Positions 15,771 through 24,191 of a DNA stretch of 64,000 nucleotides are shown piece after piece; within the stretch, counting starts at the first letter, position 1, and each line of letters opens with the position of its first letter. Source of the stretch: CAYWRZ01 sp964460845 (lineage in GTDB: Bacteria; Bacteroidota; Bacteroidia; Flavobacteriales_D; UBA2798); assembly GCA_964460845.1 (NCBI GenBank), contig CAYWRZ010000007.1, forward strand, positions 1 to 64,000, written 5' to 3'. The notes under the pieces are model-generated. The model did not search any database, was not told the DNA's origin, and saw nothing but the letters and a program-made list of their open reading frames with translations. The position numbers and the translations under genes are program-made.

Positions 15771-18485
15771 TTGATCCGATTCCCGAAAGACATACAATTC
15801 AAATACCCTTGGAGAGATTACCAGCAACGGGTACTCGACGAGCTACAGGAACATTTGTCCGACAAGCATTTACACGTTATTGCTCCACCCGGTTCGGGCA
15901 AAACCGTTTTGGGGCTTGAAGTAGCCCTCAGGTTGAATCAGCCTGTGTTAATCCTTGCGCCTACCCTTGCCATCCGCAACCAGTGGATACAGCGTTTTTG
16001 TGAATTGTTTCTGCAAATTAGAAATTCACCCGACTGGATTTCGAGTGACATTCGCAATCCGAAATTTATGACCGTGGTTACCTATCAGGGATTACATGCG
16101 GCCTGCTATAAACTGAAAAACGAAAAAGAAACGGAAGAAGAATCCGAAGAAGCAGGGCAGGATACTTCATTGAACACCAACTTCGAACGCATTGTAAGCG
16201 GTCTTCGGGCTCAGCACATCAAGACCATTGTGGTAGATGAAGCACATCACTTGAAAAACGAGTGGTGGCAAACCCTTAGCAGAATCAAGGAAAAATTAGA
16301 CCCCGTCATTGTCGGTTTAACCGCTACTCCGCCTTATGACGTAAGCGCGACGGAATGGCAACGGTATATTGAGTTGAACGGGCCTGTCGATACCGAAATC
16401 TCGGTTCCGGAGCTTATTATCGAAGGTGATTTATGTCCGCATCAGGATTATGTTTATTTTACTTTGCCAACTACTGCAGAAAATCAAAGTATTACTGCAT
16501 TCAGGCAAAATACAGCAACACTTTTTCAGGAGCTAAAACACGATCACACCCTGCTGGAAGCGATTGAAGCACATCCTGTATGGCAAGATCCGACTTCTCA
16601 CCTTGATTGGATATACCATTATCTTCCCTGTTATTCAGCTTGTCTGATATTCTTAAACGCTAACGGAAAAGAAATTCCACAAACTCACCTCGATGTTGTT
16701 GGAGATAAGAGATTAAATATTCCGCCACTTAATTACGAGTGGATGGAAATACTGTTGGATTTTTATCTCTACAAAGAAAAAACACATTTCGCTGCATTCG
16801 AACTACATCGGAAAACGCTCGAAAATCGCTTAAAAAGATACGGTGCTATCGAAAGACGACAAATCAGTTTTTCACGCCATAAGGGGCTTACAGACGCATT
16901 GACTTCCAGTGTGAGTAAGCTGAGCGGAATCAAAGAAATAGTGGAGTTTGAATACAGAAAATTACAGCAAGACCTGCGTTTGGTAATTCTTACCGATTTT
17001 ATTCGGAAAGAATTTTTTGTCAATTCGAATGTCAATACACACGAATTAAATAAAATAGGTGTTCTCCCGATTTTTGAAAAACTCAGACGAGAAATAGCGG
17101 CCCCTTTGAAAATGGGAGTGCTTACCGGCTCAATGGTAATTCTACCGCTGAGCGCCTATGCCCGATTCGAAGCAAAGGCAGCAGGATACGGGATTACAAG
17201 GCTCCACGCAAGTCTTGTTCCTTTTGATAAAAACTACATCTTAATCCATCCGCAGGAGCAATTGAATCGCCATATCGTGCATCTTGTTACCCAGCTTTTT
17301 CAACGTGGAGAAATTGAGGTGCTGATAGGTACAAAATCACTTTTGGGAGAGGGTTGGGATGCGCCTGCCCTCAACGCCTTAATCCTGGCAAGTTTTGTAG
17401 GTTCTTTTGTGCTTTCCAACCAAATGCGGGGAAGAGCTATACGTACTGAAAATGGAAATCCTTACAAAACAAGCAATATTTGGCATCTGGTATGTGTCGA
17501 TCCGACCGATCCGGCAGGCGGTGATGATTTGGCTTTGCTGAAAAGACGTTTCAGGAGCTTCGTGGGTGTATCTTTCCGTGAAGAACCCGCAATAGAAAGC
17601 GGTATAGGCAGATTAAATCTGCCAAAAACACTTTGTGAAAGGGAAGAAATAGAGAAGAAAAATCGCGAAATGTTCGCCTATGCAGGAGATAGAGAAAGCC
17701 TTAGTGAACGTTGGGAAAAAGCACTTGCCACAGGCGTAACGCTTGTTGAAGAGATCAAAATTCCATTTCTTGAAGCACGCAGCTACCAAGCTACAAAGTC
17801 ATTGTATCTCCAAAAAACTATTGCTTATCTGATGGCTACCGTGAGTTCGGCTTGGCTGGCTTTTGGATTAGCGGGTATGGAATTGCTGGGAAAATCGGCA
17901 CGAACGATCAGAACCAGCAGTGAATTATATGTTTTTTTGGCTTTTATAGGAGTGGTCGGAGTGCTTTTGTTGGGCGGTATGACTTATAAAGCGTTTCGGC
18001 TTTATATCCGGTATCGTGATATTTCAAAAGACATTCAGCAAATAGGAGATGTATTGCTTAGCGGTCTTCTTAAAGCAGGATTGATTCATACCAACGCTTC
18101 CCTCTTAAAAGTGGAAGCTTCGATCGATAATGAGGGGGCAATTTTTTGTCACCTGGAAGGTGGAACTACTGTCGAAAAGTCCACCTTTATCCATGCTTTA
18201 CAGGAAATAGTAGCTCCGGTTGGCAATCCACGTTATGTGATAATCAGAAAAAACCGGTTTTTTCTTTTTTCGGATCAGAAAGACTATCACGCCGTACCCG
18301 AACGGCTTGGGCGAAATAAAAATTTGGCAGAGCATTTTAAGCAGCAATGGGAGCAAGTGGTAGGCGATTGCGAGTTGGTTTTTACCCGAACAATCGAGGG
18401 AAGGAAATTGCTTTTGCAGGCAAGAGTCAAATCGTTGGCTGCGCAATTTGAAGACAGGGTGGAGCATGTCAATAAATGGAAGTGA
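15771..18485 (+). CDS. Membrane-tethered SF2 (DEAD/DEAH, Res-type) helicase
   Basis: A 904-aa protein. The RecA-like first domain has Walker A APPGSGKT (38-45), DEAH (156-159) and LTATPP (183-188). The second domain carries TKSLLGEGWDAPALN (motif V) and QMRGRAIR (motif VI). Unusually for a helicase, two hydrophobic segments follow near residues 685-706 and 720-741, joined by a short loop, so both ends should face the cytoplasm. About 160 further residues form a C-terminal domain (NPRYVIIRK, YHAVPERLG). No ATG precedes the conserved start: TTG 15771 is the first usable codon in frame. The family exists in other bacteria, but I know of no defined role; defence against foreign DNA is only a guess. 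Confidence 0.85.
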   Translation: MIRFPKDIQFKYPWRDYQQRVLDELQEHLSDKHLHVIAPPGSGKTVLGLEVALRLNQPVLILAPTLAIRNQWIQRFCELFLQIRNSPDWISSDIRNPKFMTVVTYQGLHAACYKLKNEKETEEESEEAGQDTSLNTNFERIVSGLRAQHIKTIVVDEAHHLKNEWWQTLSRIKEKLDPVIVGLTATPPYDVSATEWQRYIELNGPVDTEISVPELIIEGDLCPHQDYVYFTLPTTAENQSITAFRQNTATLFQELKHDHTLLEAIEAHPVWQDPTSHLDWIYHYLPCYSACLIFLNANGKEIPQTHLDVVGDKRLNIPPLNYEWMEILLDFYLYKEKTHFAAFELHRKTLENRLKRYGAIERRQISFSRHKGLTDALTSSVSKLSGIKEIVEFEYRKLQQDLRLVILTDFIRKEFFVNSNVNTHELNKIGVLPIFEKLRREIAAPLKMGVLTGSMVILPLSAYARFEAKAAGYGITRLHASLVPFDKNYILIHPQEQLNRHIVHLVTQLFQRGEIEVLIGTKSLLGEGWDAPALNALILASFVGSFVLSNQMRGRAIRTENGNPYKTSNIWHLVCVDPTDPAGGDDLALLKRRFRSFVGVSFREEPAIESGIGRLNLPKTLCEREEIEKKNREMFAYAGDRESLSERWEKALATGVTLVEEIKIPFLEARSYQATKSLYLQKTIAYLMATVSSAWLAFGLAGMELLGKSARTIRTSSELYVFLAFIGVVGVLLLGGMTYKAFRLYIRYRDISKDIQQIGDVLLSGLLKAGLIHTNASLLKVEASIDNEGAIFCHLEGGTTVEKSTFIHALQEIVAPVGNPRYVIIRKNRFFLFSDQKDYHAVPERLGRNKNLAEHFKQQWEQVVGDCELVFTRTIEGRKLLLQARVKSLAAQFEDRVEHVNKWK

Positions 18486-18686
18486 AAAATCTGCAAGTGC
18501 CTACTTATCGGTATGACATTCTCTTTTCTAACTCATTTTCTGTTAAATTTGAACGAGTCGGTTTGGATGATACATTTATGAACCGTTCTCGAACACGAAG
18601 CCTCGGCATACTGAAAAGCAGAATTATTGCGTTTTAAAACGTAGAGCGCTACAGCCGTTGAGTATGTGTGTTAACGCTATGGCAAC

Positions 18687-20609
18687 ATGAAAAACCTGTT
18701 CTCAATGCTGATGCTGGTTACTTTAGGACTGAAAGCGGCCGGGCAGAACAGCGACAAGCTTTACCTTATTACAGAAAATAACCTGTATGGGTATATCGAT
18801 AAAACCGGTAAAACCCTCATTGAGCCGCGCTTCCCTGCCGCAGGTCAATTTTCAGAAGGATTGGCTCCTGTAAGGCTGAAAGGAACATACGGCTACATTA
18901 ACAAGACGGGGAGTTTTAGTATTCCTGCTCAATACGACATGGCTTTCCCATTTTCGCAGGGTCTTGCCAAAGTATTTATAGACAGCACTCCTTTTTTTAT
19001 TACGACAAAGGGAGAGATTGCTTTTCAGCATCATTATAAAAATATTTCGGATTTTGGGAAAAATTCATTTGCCACTGTCCTCACGCATACAGGTAAATGG
19101 GGCCTAATAGACAGAAAGGGTAACTTGCTGGCAGATACCGTGTTTGTGAAAATAGGCTCGTTTTCTGAAGGCTTGGCGGTTGTAACAGGCCTGCAGCACA
19201 ATCCCTATTCCCACAACAGTACCGAAAAAATCAGGTATGAAAAAGGCGTAATAGATACCTTGGGAAACTGGCGGGTGAACTACGGAGAGTATGCCCATAT
19301 CCACGATTTTAAAAACGGATACGCAAGAGTAGAATTAGCGGATGAAGCACAAAGAGACAACTCCACGGATCAGGGAATAATTGACAAAACCGGCAGATAC
19401 CGGTTTACCCTTCCGGAGCACAAATGGGACTTTGATTACAATCATCCGGATTTTTACGAAGATAAGGCGGTAGTGCGGATTTATGAAAATCATGCGGCAA
19501 AATACCGATTTTCCGGAAAACGTGAAGAGTACAGAGGAATGGTGAATGCCGGCGGAAACATTCTTTTTTCAAATCCCGATTGGGTGGAGCTTACACCTTT
19601 TCAGCACAACAGGGCATTTGCGAAAGATGAAAAGGGCAACTGGTTTTTGATAGATACTCAGGGTGAAATCGTTACCGATCAGGTTTTTCAGGAAATTCTT
19701 TACCACACCTACAGAGGAGAAGCTGAGTTTTTATTTCAGGACGCAATGGCTTTTGTCAAAATCGAAGAAGGATGGGGAGTAATAGATACGACAGGCAACT
19801 TGTTAATCGAATCTCGAAAGCTGGCTTCACATCACAGCGATTTGATAAGGCGCGGCGCGGTTCTTTTTATGAGAAAAGACATCAGCGTCGAAAGTGATAA
19901 CTATGCTTATCAGTACGGGTTTTGGAATACCGCAACGCAGGTATTCGTACAACCGCAGTTTCATGACATAGATATGGAAGGTTTCGGAGATGATCTGATT
20001 TATGTCATGAAAGATGGGAAATCAGGTTATATAAATGCAAGAGGCGAACAAATTTGGGAAGCAAAAAATGAAGTGAAAAAGGTACGACTCAATATCGATT
20101 ATATGAATAGGGGGTATTATTATGTGCCACTTTCTAAAAAGCTGAGTCCCGAGTTCAACTTTTCACCCCATACGCTTCAGATGCATATCGATACGAACCG
20201 GCGTGTGATATGGGAGGAAAAATACGAGGCTGTTTCCTTATTTGTAGCCAATACTTCGGTCGATACGGTGTATTTTGATGTGCAGGATTTCAGACTTTAC
20301 CTAAAGCTTCAAGCGCAAGACAAACAAGGGAATTGGAGGGATATCGAATACCTTCCTAATAGTTGGTGCGGGAATAGTTATAGCACCCTATCGCTTGCAT
20401 CTGGCGAGTTTTGGCGATTTGAGATGCCCCTGTATCAGGGAGAATTTAAGACGAAACTCCGTGCGCAACTTTTGTATAAGAAAAGCATAACGCAGGAAAA
20501 AGACGAAGTGATTTACAGCAATGAAACGGAAGGCTACATAAACCCCGGGCAGTTTTGGAACAAGCCCGAATATCATTCCAGCGGATTAATGGATCCTTAC
20601 GACGACTGA
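18687..20609 (+). CDS. Secreted WG-repeat protein
   Basis: A 640-aa protein with a signal peptide (cleavage after about residue 19, KAAGQ). It contains many WG (KWG) repeats of the form yGyIdktGk-IepqfdxaxxFseGlAxV, starting at residue 31 (YGYIDKTGKTLIEPRF) and continuing to about residue 460. The last about 150 residues lack repeats. WG-repeat proteins are beta-rich surface or periplasmic proteins of unknown function. It follows the helicase after a 200-nt gap with only one -7-like box (18544-18551), so co-regulation with the helicase is uncertain. Confidence 0.85.
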   Translation: MKNLFSMLMLVTLGLKAAGQNSDKLYLITENNLYGYIDKTGKTLIEPRFPAAGQFSEGLAPVRLKGTYGYINKTGSFSIPAQYDMAFPFSQGLAKVFIDSTPFFITTKGEIAFQHHYKNISDFGKNSFATVLTHTGKWGLIDRKGNLLADTVFVKIGSFSEGLAVVTGLQHNPYSHNSTEKIRYEKGVIDTLGNWRVNYGEYAHIHDFKNGYARVELADEAQRDNSTDQGIIDKTGRYRFTLPEHKWDFDYNHPDFYEDKAVVRIYENHAAKYRFSGKREEYRGMVNAGGNILFSNPDWVELTPFQHNRAFAKDEKGNWFLIDTQGEIVTDQVFQEILYHTYRGEAEFLFQDAMAFVKIEEGWGVIDTTGNLLIESRKLASHHSDLIRRGAVLFMRKDISVESDNYAYQYGFWNTATQVFVQPQFHDIDMEGFGDDLIYVMKDGKSGYINARGEQIWEAKNEVKKVRLNIDYMNRGYYYVPLSKKLSPEFNFSPHTLQMHIDTNRRVIWEEKYEAVSLFVANTSVDTVYFDVQDFRLYLKLQAQDKQGNWRDIEYLPNSWCGNSYSTLSLASGEFWRFEMPLYQGEFKTKLRAQLLYKKSITQEKDEVIYSNETEGYINPGQFWNKPEYHSSGLMDPYDD

Positions 20610-20635
20610 AAAAACAATAAATCGAGGACCAACTG

Positions 20636-21388
20636 ATGCCTTTTACTTTTTCACACCCGGCTGTCGTTTTACCGCTGACTTATCTGCCCCGAAAATGGGT
20701 TTCCCTGACGGGACTTGTGATAGGCAGCATGACGCCTGATTTTGAATATTTCCTGAGAATGAAAATCCAAAGTACTTATAGCCATACCCTAACCGGACTG
20801 CTTTGGTTTGATTTACCTTTAGGGATTTTACTGACATTTCTTTTTCATCACATTATTCGTAACCGCTTAGTAGAGAATTTGCCAGCTTTTCTGCGATTAA
20901 GATTTTCGACTTACACAGGGTTTAACTGGGGTAACTATGTAAAGAAAAACTTTTTTGTAGTAGCGTTTTCATTACTTATCGGTGCGGCTTCACACCTGCT
21001 TTGGGACAGTTTTACACACGAGTATGGTTATTTCGTACAGAAAATCCCCATACTGGCTGCTACGATTGACTTGGCAGGACAACAGATACCAGTGCTGAAA
21101 ATACTGCAGCATTCAAGTACGCTTATCGGTGCCCTCGTCATCGCTTTTGCAATATACCGATTACCATTAGTTTCTGAAGCGCCCCGACAAATAAGCGCTG
21201 GATATTGGAAAATAGTGGCGGTAATTACGCTTTTCGTAGTTGTACTACGTCTGCTCGGCGGACTCGATTTCAGGCAATACGGCAACGTGTTGGTGACGGT
21301 AATTTCGGCTGGGATGATGGCCTTAATATTGGCTTCCCTGCTGCTAAGATTGAGTGAAGGTAAGGGGGGCAAAAGCGTTGGTAAATAG
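20636..21388 (+). CDS. DUF4184 family membrane protein
   Basis: A 250-aa protein with about five hydrophobic helices. The family signature PFTFSHPAVVLPL opens the sequence, followed by GSMTPDFEYFLR and ASHLLWDSFTH. The conserved His7, Asp35, His50 and later His/Asp residues resemble a membrane-embedded metal site. No reaction is established for DUF4184. A GAGGA lies 9 nt before the ATG, and the gene starts 26 nt after the WG-repeat gene, so these two are likely co-transcribed. Confidence 0.85.
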   Translation: MPFTFSHPAVVLPLTYLPRKWVSLTGLVIGSMTPDFEYFLRMKIQSTYSHTLTGLLWFDLPLGILLTFLFHHIIRNRLVENLPAFLRLRFSTYTGFNWGNYVKKNFFVVAFSLLIGAASHLLWDSFTHEYGYFVQKIPILAATIDLAGQQIPVLKILQHSSTLIGALVIAFAIYRLPLVSEAPRQISAGYWKIVAVITLFVVVLRLLGGLDFRQYGNVLVTVISAGMMALILASLLLRLSEGKGGKSVGK

Positions 21389-21529
21389 CTTCGGAGAAAA
21401 TCCGGTACAGCAGTCACCAAGGTATTTTATGCACAATTTTTCGTAAATTTGAACTTGTAAGCTTTCTTAGTTCTGTATTCCTACACACTGTAGTGGTCGG
21501 TATCAGGTAAGCCTCTAATTCCACAGATC

Positions 21530-21694
21530 ATGACTTACCCATTGATTCCCATAGCATTAACGGCGGCGTTTCTCCTGTACGTGCTGTATGTCTTGTTTGT
21601 TAAAAAAGACAAGAAAAAGCTAAGGGCTATACTGTATCCGGGCTTATTCTTTATCGCCGTTTGGGTAGCGCTGTATTTCATTTTGTGGGGTTAA
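21530..21694 (+). CDS. Small two-helix membrane protein (54 aa)
   Basis: The frame encodes 54 residues: a hydrophobic segment (IPIALTAAFLLYVLYVLFV), a basic loop KKDKKKLRA, and a second hydrophobic segment (LFFIAVWVALYFILWG). A two-helix hairpin with a lysine-rich cytoplasmic turn is unlikely to arise by chance. A -7 box TAAATTTG at 21444-21451 lies about 80 nt upstream. Small membrane proteins of this design can be subunit stabilisers or toxins; nothing here decides. Confidence 0.6.
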   Translation: MTYPLIPIALTAAFLLYVLYVLFVKKDKKKLRAILYPGLFFIAVWVALYFILWG

Positions 21695-22050
21695 GAAATC
21701 TTTTTTACAAGAACCTTTTGAGTTTAAAAAAGAAGAATTTTTCCCTTTACGCATCCACCTTTTAAACACGAAAAACGATCAGCAAAAGATTGTTTTTTGT
21801 CAATGAAATGCGAGTCTCTGTCAAACAAATGGATGCGCGATAAAATCGCACTCCCACATTTTTTACAAACTCACGTTTAAACGCGATACACCACACGTTA
21901 TTCGTTCTTCTGTCTCCCCCGTGACCGACACTTTTACAGGCTGTTCCAGCAAGAACGGGCAAGTCCGCAACACCTCGGTTTTTTATCCCGAAAAAGCCTA
22001 AAAATTTGATTATAATCTCCTAAATTTGAAGGAAGAAAGAGGAGGAGGGG
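21695..22050. other. 356-bp non-coding stretch with small palindromes
   Basis: No credible gene is seen. It contains GTTTAAAA/TTTTAAAC arms about 40 nt apart (21722-21776), an inverted CGCATCC/GGATGCG pair about 75 nt apart, GCGATAAAATCGC (21838-21850) and the perfect palindrome CGTTTAAACG (21874-21883). These could be chance in AT-rich DNA or an operator region. A -7 box TAAATTTG at 22021-22028 serves the next gene. Confidence 0.4.
22021..22028 (+). promoter_or_regulatory. -7 box TAAATTTG for the radical-SAM pair
   Basis: An exact TAnnTTTG lies 22 nt upstream of the ATG, followed by a long purine-rich GGAGGAGGGG ribosome-binding site directly before the start codon. No -33 element is evident. 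Confidence 0.4.
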
Positions 22051-23310
22051 ATGCACGATCGAATACAGGAAAAGCTTCAGATTTTGGCCGACGCAGCCAA
22101 GTACGATGTGTCTTGCGCATCGAGCGGAAGTAACCGTAAGAATACAAACAAAGGAATAGGCGATACCGGAGCCGGAATTTGCCACTCTTATACCGAAGAC
22201 GGACGTTGTGTGTCCTTGCTTAAAATTCTGCTGACCAACTTTTGCATCTACGATTGCGCTTTTTGCGTGTCGCGCCGAAGCAACGATGTGAAACGTGCAG
22301 CCTTCACCGTCGAAGAAGTGGTACAGCTCACCATGAACTTTTACCGACGCAATTACATCGAAGGACTCTTTCTGAGCTCGGGCATTTTCAAAAATGCCGA
22401 TTACACCATGGAACGTATGGTGCGGATTGTCAAAAAGCTTCGTACCGAAGAACGTTTTAACGGGTACATCCACCTCAAAACCATACCGGGCGCCAGCGAA
22501 GAGCTTATCCACGAAGCGGGGCTTTATGCCGACCGTATGAGTATCAACCTGGAAATGCCTACCGATGCCGGACTCAGGCTTTTGGCTCCCGAAAAATCGC
22601 ACGAAGAAGTAAAACGCGATTTGGGGCTGGTACACAGTCGGCTGGAACAATACAAAAGTGAAAAGAAAACGATTAAAAGCACCCCGCGTTTTGTGCCGGC
22701 CGGACAAAGCACGCAGATGGTAATTGGAGCCACGCCCGAAACCGATAAAGATATTATGTACACGGCCGATGCGTATTACAAAAACTTCAAGCTCAAACGG
22801 GTGTATTATTCGGGATATATCCCCATTCGCCGCGACAAGCTTATGCCCGCCATAGGTACACCCCCGCCTCTGCTTCGCGAAAACAGGCTGTATCAGACCG
22901 ACTGGCTGATGCGTTTCTACGGTTTTAAGGTGGACGAAATTCTCAACGACCGCCATCCTTTTCTCGATACCCAGATCGATCCCAAGCTGAGCTGGGCCTT
23001 GCGTAACCCGCACTGGTTTCCGGTCGATTTGCATACAGCGCCTTACGAGCTGATTTTGCGCATTCCGGGCGTAGGAGTCAAGTCGGCTAAAAAAATCGTA
23101 CAGGCACGTAAATTCGGTAAACTCTATACCTGGCAGCTCAAGCGGCTGGGCGTAGCCTTTAACCGTGCCCGTTTTTTTATGGTTTGGGCCGATTCGCCCC
23201 GGCAACTGAAAGAGCCCGAACCTTCCGAAATCAGACAGCAGATACTTCGTCAAAGCAGCTCCAAATACCTTGCTTCCCATTCGACCCAGCTTAACCTCTT
23301 TGCCGAATGA
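22051..23310 (+). CDS. Putative DNA modification/repair radical SAM protein (TIGR03916 type)
   Basis: A 419-aa radical SAM enzyme. The iron-sulfur motif is CIYDCAFC (CxxxCxxC), near residues 68-75, preceded by a conserved Cys-containing N-terminus. A helix-hairpin-helix segment, ILRIPGVGVKSAKKIVQARK, lies near residue 350, as in DNA-binding proteins. The C-terminus is STQLNLFAE, which matches the sliding-clamp-binding pattern QLxLF. The stop overlaps the start of the TIGR03915-type gene by ATGA, and the two families are known to be genomic partners. Their chemistry is not established; a DNA-base repair role is inferred from the family name, the HhH and the clamp motif. Confidence 0.88.
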   Translation: MHDRIQEKLQILADAAKYDVSCASSGSNRKNTNKGIGDTGAGICHSYTEDGRCVSLLKILLTNFCIYDCAFCVSRRSNDVKRAAFTVEEVVQLTMNFYRRNYIEGLFLSSGIFKNADYTMERMVRIVKKLRTEERFNGYIHLKTIPGASEELIHEAGLYADRMSINLEMPTDAGLRLLAPEKSHEEVKRDLGLVHSRLEQYKSEKKTIKSTPRFVPAGQSTQMVIGATPETDKDIMYTADAYYKNFKLKRVYYSGYIPIRRDKLMPAIGTPPPLLRENRLYQTDWLMRFYGFKVDEILNDRHPFLDTQIDPKLSWALRNPHWFPVDLHTAPYELILRIPGVGVKSAKKIVQARKFGKLYTWQLKRLGVAFNRARFFMVWADSPRQLKEPEPSEIRQQILRQSSSKYLASHSTQLNLFAE

Positions 23311-24086
23311 TACGGTACGTGTTCGACGGGAGCTTCGCCGGATTGCTTTCCGCCATTTTCGAGGCTTTTGAAAGAAAAGAACGACAGGTAGAAATGGTGT
23401 GGGAGAAATACTATCAGCCTAACGCCTTTGATGCGGCGCATACGATCCATACTTCCGACGAAAAAGCCCAACGTGTGTGGAAAGGCTATACCACGCATAC
23501 CGATAAAGTGGCGGCGCGCAGGTTTTATTACGCCTTCCTGTCAGAGCTGCCCGAAGCATTTCAGTCGTTGTTTACGCTTGCCTGCGAAGTATTCGATAAT
23601 CCGGATCGTAAGGTGGTGAACAATTACGGGCATCCCGATGTGTTGCGGGTAGCACAGCTTGCCAAAAGTGTAAGCCGCGAAAAACACCGCATGGAAGCCT
23701 TTGTACGTTTTAAAAAAACCGCCGACGGACTTTACTATGCCCTCATTCACCCCGATTTTAACGTGCTTCCGCTGATTCGCAACCATTTCAAAGCGCGTTA
23801 TGCCGATCAGCCCTGGCTTATTTACGACGAAAAACGAAAATACGGTTTGTATTACGATACCGAAACGGTAGCCGAAGTGACACTGACTTTTACCCATTCG
23901 GAACATACAGGGAGTGGTAGCGATAATCTTCCGGTTATTCCACTGCACGACGAAAAAGAAGCCCTGTACGACCGCTTGTGGAAAACGTATTTTAAAAGTG
24001 TAAATATCGCTGAGCGCAACAACCGAAAGCTCCACCTACAGTATGTGCCCAAAAGATACTGGCGTTACCTTAACGAAAAGCACTAG
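23307..24086 (+). CDS. TIGR03915/DUF4130 family protein, partner of the radical SAM enzyme
   Basis: A 259-aa soluble protein that begins in the last codons of the upstream gene (ATGA overlap), so translation is coupled. The opening MIRYVFDGSFAGLLSAIFEAF and the segment NNYGHPDVLRVAQLAKSVSREKHRMEAF are the conserved parts of the family, which is annotated elsewhere as a putative DNA-metabolism protein. The middle portion HPDFNVLPLIRNHFKARYADQPW resembles a uracil-DNA-glycosylase-like fold only by recollection of family notes, so I do not rely on it. It almost certainly works together with the radical SAM protein. Confidence 0.85.
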   Translation: MIRYVFDGSFAGLLSAIFEAFERKERQVEMVWEKYYQPNAFDAAHTIHTSDEKAQRVWKGYTTHTDKVAARRFYYAFLSELPEAFQSLFTLACEVFDNPDRKVVNNYGHPDVLRVAQLAKSVSREKHRMEAFVRFKKTADGLYYALIHPDFNVLPLIRNHFKARYADQPWLIYDEKRKYGLYYDTETVAEVTLTFTHSEHTGSGSDNLPVIPLHDEKEALYDRLWKTYFKSVNIAERNNRKLHLQYVPKRYWRYLNEKH

Positions 24087-24191
24087 ATCAGCGCTCTTTT
24101 CGTGCCTTTGTTCGAGGCGGTGGTTTGAAAAAGTATTTTAATACATTTGAAGGAAGACCGATTTATTGTTTTAAAGATAAAGGTAGAAGCG

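Noticed and set aside
21722..21883. Palindromes CGTTTAAACG and GTTTAAAA/TTTTAAAC as a replication origin or regulator site
   Set aside because: They are short, spaced irregularly in AT-rich DNA, and have no DnaA-box cluster or adjacent origin gene.
21934..23280. 448-codon antisense frame over the radical SAM gene
   Set aside because: The sense frame has CxxxCxxC and is coupled to its partner. The antisense frame is a by-product of codon bias.
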